DNA from: Halorarum salinum
GTDB taxonomy: Archaea; Halobacteriota; Halobacteria; Halobacteriales; Haloferacaceae
Direction: 5' to 3'
DNA: 64,000 nucleotides
Assembly: GCF_013402875.1 (NCBI RefSeq)
Contig: NZ_CP058579.1
Location: 2,666,001-2,730,000, forward strand
Below are positions 60,320 through 64,000 of this stretch, piece by piece; the first letter of the stretch is position 1, and every line of letters starts with the position of its first letter. Position numbers and translations under genes: made by a program. The notes under the pieces were generated by a model. It made no database searches. It worked only from the letters and a program-made list of their open reading frames with translations, and had not been told where the DNA came from.

Positions 60320-61329
60320 GCCCGGGCGACCCGGTCGAGCCACAGCCCCGGGTCGTCGAGTTCCGCCTCCGTCGGCAGGTTCTCTGGCGCGTCCCACACG
60401 AGCGTCGTGGTCGCGACGCCCGTCTCGTCCGCGACCGCCTCGAAGAACGCCGCGCCGCGCTCGTACTGCTCGCGCTTCATCTCGAAGCCGAGCGCGCGCT
60501 TCAGGAGTCGCGTCAGCGGGTCGCCCCCGCCGCGACGCTCGTCGAGTTTCACCCGGAGTTCCTCGTACTCCCCGTCGAACGCGTGGTCCATCAGGAGCTC
60601 GGCGTACCCCTCCACGGCGGTCATCGCGGTGTTGAGCTCCGCGAACGACTCCCGGCTCAGGCTCCCCTCCGAGAGCGCCTCGACGCCCTCCTCCATCCGC
60701 TCCTCGAGGTACGTCGAGAGCCAGGGGGCAGCGGCGAACTCGGCGGCGTGGGCGACCTCGTGGAAGGCGATCCAGCGGCGGAACCGGGGGTAGTCGACGT
60801 CGAGTTCGGCGGCGACCCGTCGGATGTTCGGCCGGACGAAGTAGAGGCCGTGATCGCTGTGGCCGCCGGACCGCGCCGCGTTCGGGCCGCCTGCGGCCCC
60901 GGGTCCCGCTCCGTCGGCGAGCAACAGCGGGTCGTACTGTCCGAGCACGTTCCGCGCGAGGAAGGCGACCGCGACCGCCATCGTCCCCGTGTTCACCGAC
61001 CGGGCGACGCCGGGGAAGACGCCGCCCCCCCGGCGTTCGAGCGGCCGGAGCACGCGCTCGAAGGTGGCGACGTTCGCGTCGATCCAGTGGTGACGGCTCT
61101 GCACCTCGACCGAGTCCGGGAGGTCGAACGAGACGCCGCTGGCGGCGCGAAGTCCGTCGCGGGCCGCGCGAACGTCCGCGGCGATGGCCTCCCGTTCGGC
61201 CGGCTCCACGCGGACGTCCCCGGGGTCGACGGCGCCCTTCGCCGCCTCGGCGACCGCGTCCCAGTCGACGACCCCGTTCGGGGCGTCGGCCGCGTCGGCG
61301 AGCGCCCGCATGCTCCGCGCGATGTCCAT
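60316..61329 (-). CDS. Zinc-dependent metalloprotease (DUF2342-like)
   Basis: A 337-residue protein with the zincin motif FHEVAHAAEF (HExxH) and an additional downstream acidic region, preceded by VRPNIRRVAAELDVDYPRFR. The N-terminal part contains NTGTMAVAVAFLARNVLGQY. This matches the family linked to coenzyme F420 biosynthesis or general actinobacterial and archaeal zinc proteases; the linkage is from memory. ATG 61329 chosen since the longer frame overlaps the divergent promoter. Soluble, no signal. Confidence 0.8.
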   Translation of the reverse strand: MDIARSMRALADAADAPNGVVDWDAVAEAAKGAVDPGDVRVEPAEREAIAADVRAARDGLRAASGVSFDLPDSVEVQSRHHWIDANVATFERVLRPLERRGGGVFPGVARSVNTGTMAVAVAFLARNVLGQYDPLLLADGAGPGAAGGPNAARSGGHSDHGLYFVRPNIRRVAAELDVDYPRFRRWIAFHEVAHAAEFAAAPWLSTYLEERMEEGVEALSEGSLSRESFAELNTAMTAVEGYAELLMDHAFDGEYEELRVKLDERRGGGDPLTRLLKRALGFEMKREQYERGAAFFEAVADETGVATTTLVWDAPENLPTEAELDDPGLWLDRVARA

Positions 61330-61493
61330 GGGGTAGTTCGGCGACGATAGCGGATAGGCCTTGTCCCGTACGCGACGTTTCGACGTCGCTAGCCCTCTCC
61401 TTCGTTCGTCCGCACTCCGGGAAGCCGCGCCCCGCGGCCGTCCGCCGGCCACAGTTCGGGGGGTTTAATAGTCGAACGGAGCGCCTACAGGCC

Positions 61494-62873
61494 ATGAAAC
61501 GAGTCGACGTCGCTGTCGTCGGCGGGGGCCCGGCGGGCTCCTCGGCGGCCCACGCCGCCGCCTCGGGGGGCGCATCCGCGCTCGTCCTCGAGCGGGGCGT
61601 CCCGCGTGCTGACCGCGAGGGGCTCGGTCCCGACTCGACCGACGCGGCCGGCATCCTCGACTACTGGGTCGACATCATGGGGATCCACCCCGACGAGTTC
61701 CCGGAGGGCGTCCTCGAGGGGACGCTCGACCGCGCGGAGTTCGTCGGGCCGACCGAGTCGTGTACCCTCCGCGCGACCGGCATCGAGTCCTCCTACGACG
61801 GGTTCGGGTTCACGATGCACCGGGCGCGGTTCGACGACTTCATGCGGGAGCGCGCGGAGGAGGCGGGCGCCGAGTACCGCGTGAAGGCGTCCGTGAAGGA
61901 CGTGGAGACGGACCCCGGCGGCGACCCCCGGCACGTGCTCCTCCTGGGGTCGGGCGAGGAGGTGGGCGCGGAGTTCCTCGTGCTCGCGGACGGCCCCCAG
62001 CGCACCGTGACGAACCGCGTGCTCGACGGCTTCCTGCCCGAGGGAGCGAAGGCCTCCGAGCGACTGGCGTCGACGCGGAACAACCACATCGCCTACCAGG
62101 AGTACCGGCGGTTCCCGGAGGAGGCGTACGAGGAGGTGTCGGGCGCCATCAAGTTCTGGTGGGGCGCCATGCCCGGGCACACCGCCTACCCGTGGATCTT
62201 TCCGAACTCGAACCGGGTCTGCCGGGTCGGCCTCACGATGCCCATCGGGCTGGACCTGGACGCCGTCCCGGACCGCGACGAGTACGCCCTGATCGAACCG
62301 GAGGACGACGGCGTTCCCTCGGGGAAGGAGTACGTGAATCGGCTGCTCGAACGGGAGTACGGCGACGAGTACGACGTGGGGACGGAGTTCCCGCTCGTCG
62401 AGGACGCGGGGAAGGCGTCCGGGACGGAGACGTATCCCATCTCGTCGACGCGCCCGATCGAGTCGCCGGTCGAGGCCGGCGTCGCGGTCACGGGCGGGGC
62501 GATGGGTGCCACCTCGGCGTTCCACGAGGGCGGTGACCACGTCGCTGTCCGAACCGGCGCCATCGCGGGCGAACTCGCCGCGGAGGGGGACCTGTCGGCG
62601 TACAACGACCGGTGGCACGCGGCGATCGGCGAGGAGGTGCTCAGGAACGTGACGATGGCGGAGGTGTGCCGGGACTACGGACCCGACGACTGGGACCGCG
62701 TGTTCCGGACCGCCCGGGGGATGCTCGCCGACTCGAGCGGGCTGGACATGTTCGAACGGCGGTTCGCCGCCGGCTTCGGCGCCACGAGGCTTCTCCTGGC
62801 CTACAAGTGGAACAAGCGGAAGTTCCGCGACGGGCGGTACGTCCAGCTGGCGGCGGACGAGTACGTGTACTGA
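61494..62873 (+). CDS. Geranylgeranyl reductase family flavoprotein
   Basis: A 459-residue FAD protein. The dinucleotide motif is VDVAVVGGGPAGSSAAHAA at the N-terminus. Later segments, LADGPQRTVTNRVLDGF, KFWWGAMPGHTAYPWIFPN and AVTGGAMGATSAFHEGGDHV, match the geranylgeranyl reductase family, whose haloarchaeal members saturate isoprenoid chains of lipids or menaquinone. The window also has GGPP synthase at its other end, so both touch isoprenoid lipids. A gggtttaat box at about 61462-61470 is about 28 bases upstream. Exact substrate unknown. Confidence 0.88.
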   Translation: MKRVDVAVVGGGPAGSSAAHAAASGGASALVLERGVPRADREGLGPDSTDAAGILDYWVDIMGIHPDEFPEGVLEGTLDRAEFVGPTESCTLRATGIESSYDGFGFTMHRARFDDFMRERAEEAGAEYRVKASVKDVETDPGGDPRHVLLLGSGEEVGAEFLVLADGPQRTVTNRVLDGFLPEGAKASERLASTRNNHIAYQEYRRFPEEAYEEVSGAIKFWWGAMPGHTAYPWIFPNSNRVCRVGLTMPIGLDLDAVPDRDEYALIEPEDDGVPSGKEYVNRLLEREYGDEYDVGTEFPLVEDAGKASGTETYPISSTRPIESPVEAGVAVTGGAMGATSAFHEGGDHVAVRTGAIAGELAAEGDLSAYNDRWHAAIGEEVLRNVTMAEVCRDYGPDDWDRVFRTARGMLADSSGLDMFERRFAAGFGATRLLLAYKWNKRKFRDGRYVQLAADEYVY

Positions 62874-62959
62874 CGGATCCTCGCGAATGTGGGGCGATCC
62901 CGAACTCGGTCATCGCCCCGTCGACTTCTCCCCGGCCGGGCGGCTCGCCTGCCCCCGCT

Positions 62960-63904
62960 TCAGGCGGCCCTGTTCTCGAGGTCCTCCTCCCCGGCCTCGA
63001 GCCGTTCGACGTTCCGTGCGAGGATGTCCGCGACGCGCGCGAAGTACTCGGGGGTGTGGCCGGCGTTGTGCGGGGTGACGTGGACGTTCTCGAACCCCCA
63101 GAGCGGGTGGTCCTCCGGCAGCGGTTCGGGGTCGGTCACGTCGAGGAAGGCGCCGCCGATCAGGTTCCGCCGGAGCGCCGAGACCAGGTCGTCCGTGTCG
63201 ACGACGGGGCCGCGCGCGACGTTCACGAGCGTCGCGTGGGGTGGCAGCGTCCCGAACGCCTCGGCGTCGACGAGCCCCCCCGTCTCGTCGGTCAGCGGAC
63301 AGGCGAGCACGAGGTGGTCGGTCCGGGCGAGCGCGTCGTGGAGCTCCTCGTAGCCGAACACCTCGTCGGTCGGCCCGCCCTTCTCGGGCGAGTAGCGGAC
63401 GCCGAGCGTCTCCGCGCCGAACGGCTCGAGGTGGTCGACGAGGGCCTGCCCGATGGCGCCGAGCCCCACGACGGTGATCGTCGATCCGTGTAGCTCCCTC
63501 GTGGGGTAGGCTCGCCACTCGCGGCGGTCCTGCTGTCGCGTCGCGCGCCGGAAGTCGCGGGCCATCGTGACGAGCGCGCCGATCGCGTACTCGGAGATGT
63601 TCGGGCCGTGGACGCCGGAGGCGTTCGTCACGGCCACGCCCGCCTCCCGGAACGCGTCGAGGTCGAGGTGGCCCGTCCCCGCGTAGACGCCGGCGAACAG
63701 GCGGAGCGACTCGGCCGACGGGAGCAGCGACTCGACGGTGAACCCCGGTCCCGTCGCGACGGCCGCGTCGACGATCGCCTCCCGCTCCTCCTCGGGCGTT
63801 CGTGCGAGGACGACCTCGTGGTTCGGGAGTCGCTCCCGGATGATCTCGGCGTACTCGGCCGCCGAATGGCCGTGGATCTTCTGTCGCGTGACCAGGATAC
63901 GCAT
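62960..63904 (-). CDS. D-2-hydroxyacid dehydrogenase
   Basis: A 314-residue NAD-dependent 2-hydroxyacid dehydrogenase. The Rossmann motif is ITVVGLGAIGQALVDHLEPF, the catalytic Arg is in LVNVARGPVVDTD, the Glu in VTDPEPLPEDHPL and the His in TPHNAGHTP. Such enzymes reduce 2-oxoacids such as pyruvate or glyoxylate. I chose the ATG at 63904; a GTG at 63916 is an alternative start. The 96 bases to the window end hold only upstream sequence. Confidence 0.92.
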   Translation of the reverse strand: MRILVTRQKIHGHSAAEYAEIIRERLPNHEVVLARTPEEEREAIVDAAVATGPGFTVESLLPSAESLRLFAGVYAGTGHLDLDAFREAGVAVTNASGVHGPNISEYAIGALVTMARDFRRATRQQDRREWRAYPTRELHGSTITVVGLGAIGQALVDHLEPFGAETLGVRYSPEKGGPTDEVFGYEELHDALARTDHLVLACPLTDETGGLVDAEAFGTLPPHATLVNVARGPVVDTDDLVSALRRNLIGGAFLDVTDPEPLPEDHPLWGFENVHVTPHNAGHTPEYFARVADILARNVERLEAGEEDLENRAA

Positions 63905-64000
63905 GCGCGTGGCCACGACGTGGGGCCACTTAGTCGCGCCGAGGTCGGCTCGAATCGCCGTCGCCGGCCCGCGATCGGACTACACGCCGCAGTCGACGGG

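Overview
This window is chromosomal DNA of a halophilic archaeon (class Halobacteria). The signs are very high GC, acidic proteins rich in Asp and Glu, short or leaderless 5' ends about 25-30 nt after TATA-like boxes, and archaeal markers: the L1-L10-L12 stalk operon, aEF1B, RNase J next to GGPP synthase, archease/RtcB, an archaeal SRP RNA, a JAMM protease and RibL. I cannot name the genus.

Layout. 1-2.2 kb: GGPP synthase (cut by the window edge) and RNase J. 2.9-8.5 kb: an eIF2B-alpha-like protein, then a sugar catabolism cluster (two Gfo/Idh/MocA oxidoreductases, a TIM-barrel sugar isomerase, an aldo/keto reductase). 8.6-11.4 kb: L11, then L1-L10-L12 behind a structured leader. 11.6-20.45 kb: a TctA/DUF112-type permease gene split by a 7.7 kb integrated element. 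The element carries a tyrosine integrase with a zinc ribbon, an HUH rolling-circle Rep, a ribbon-helix-helix-like protein, several unknown proteins, a 600 bp non-coding region full of inverted repeats, and one AT-rich membrane-protein gene that looks like cargo. The 3' end of the permease resumes at 20078. 20.5-24.5 kb: zinc-finger micro-protein and aEF1B, two universal stress proteins, biotin ligase/repressor, a 5'-nucleotidase-like enzyme. 24.5-30 kb: a lipoprotein remnant, a YcaO protein, a TbsP-like regulator, a tiny exported protein and a CHAT-domain protease. 30-37 kb: one-carbon genes glyA and folD, conserved haloarchaeal proteins, FAD synthase with a JAMM protease, and an S1-DHH nuclease. 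37-43 kb: exported phospholipase-D-like protein, HEAT-repeat protein, sensor kinase, DpsA. 43.5-48.7 kb: a 50-residue protein behind an iron-box-like palindrome, an OYE-type flavoenzyme, a DUF35/thiolase pair, a membrane protein and a nuclease-like protein. 48.85-49.16 kb: SRP 7S RNA. 49.2-54 kb: an exported beta-helix lipoprotein and two paralogous exported AspA/AstE-like zinc deacylases. 54.4-64 kb: GNAT acetyltransferase, DUF502 protein, archease, DoxX-like protein, RtcB, small proteins, a HExxH metalloprotease, a geranylgeranyl-reductase-like flavoprotein and a D-2-hydroxyacid dehydrogenase.

The strongest observation is the integrated element. Both halves of the permease and an 11 bp core repeated at both junctions are visible, together with inverted 9 bp sites just inside each end. 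Other notable points are the SRP RNA, the L1 operon leader, the iron-box-like operator next to dpsA, matching promoters in front of rpl11 and the zinc-finger/EF1B pair, a possible frameshift at 33.75-33.84 kb, and tandem repeats that duplicate the stop codon region of two genes. All family assignments come from reading the sequence and from memory; no search was run.
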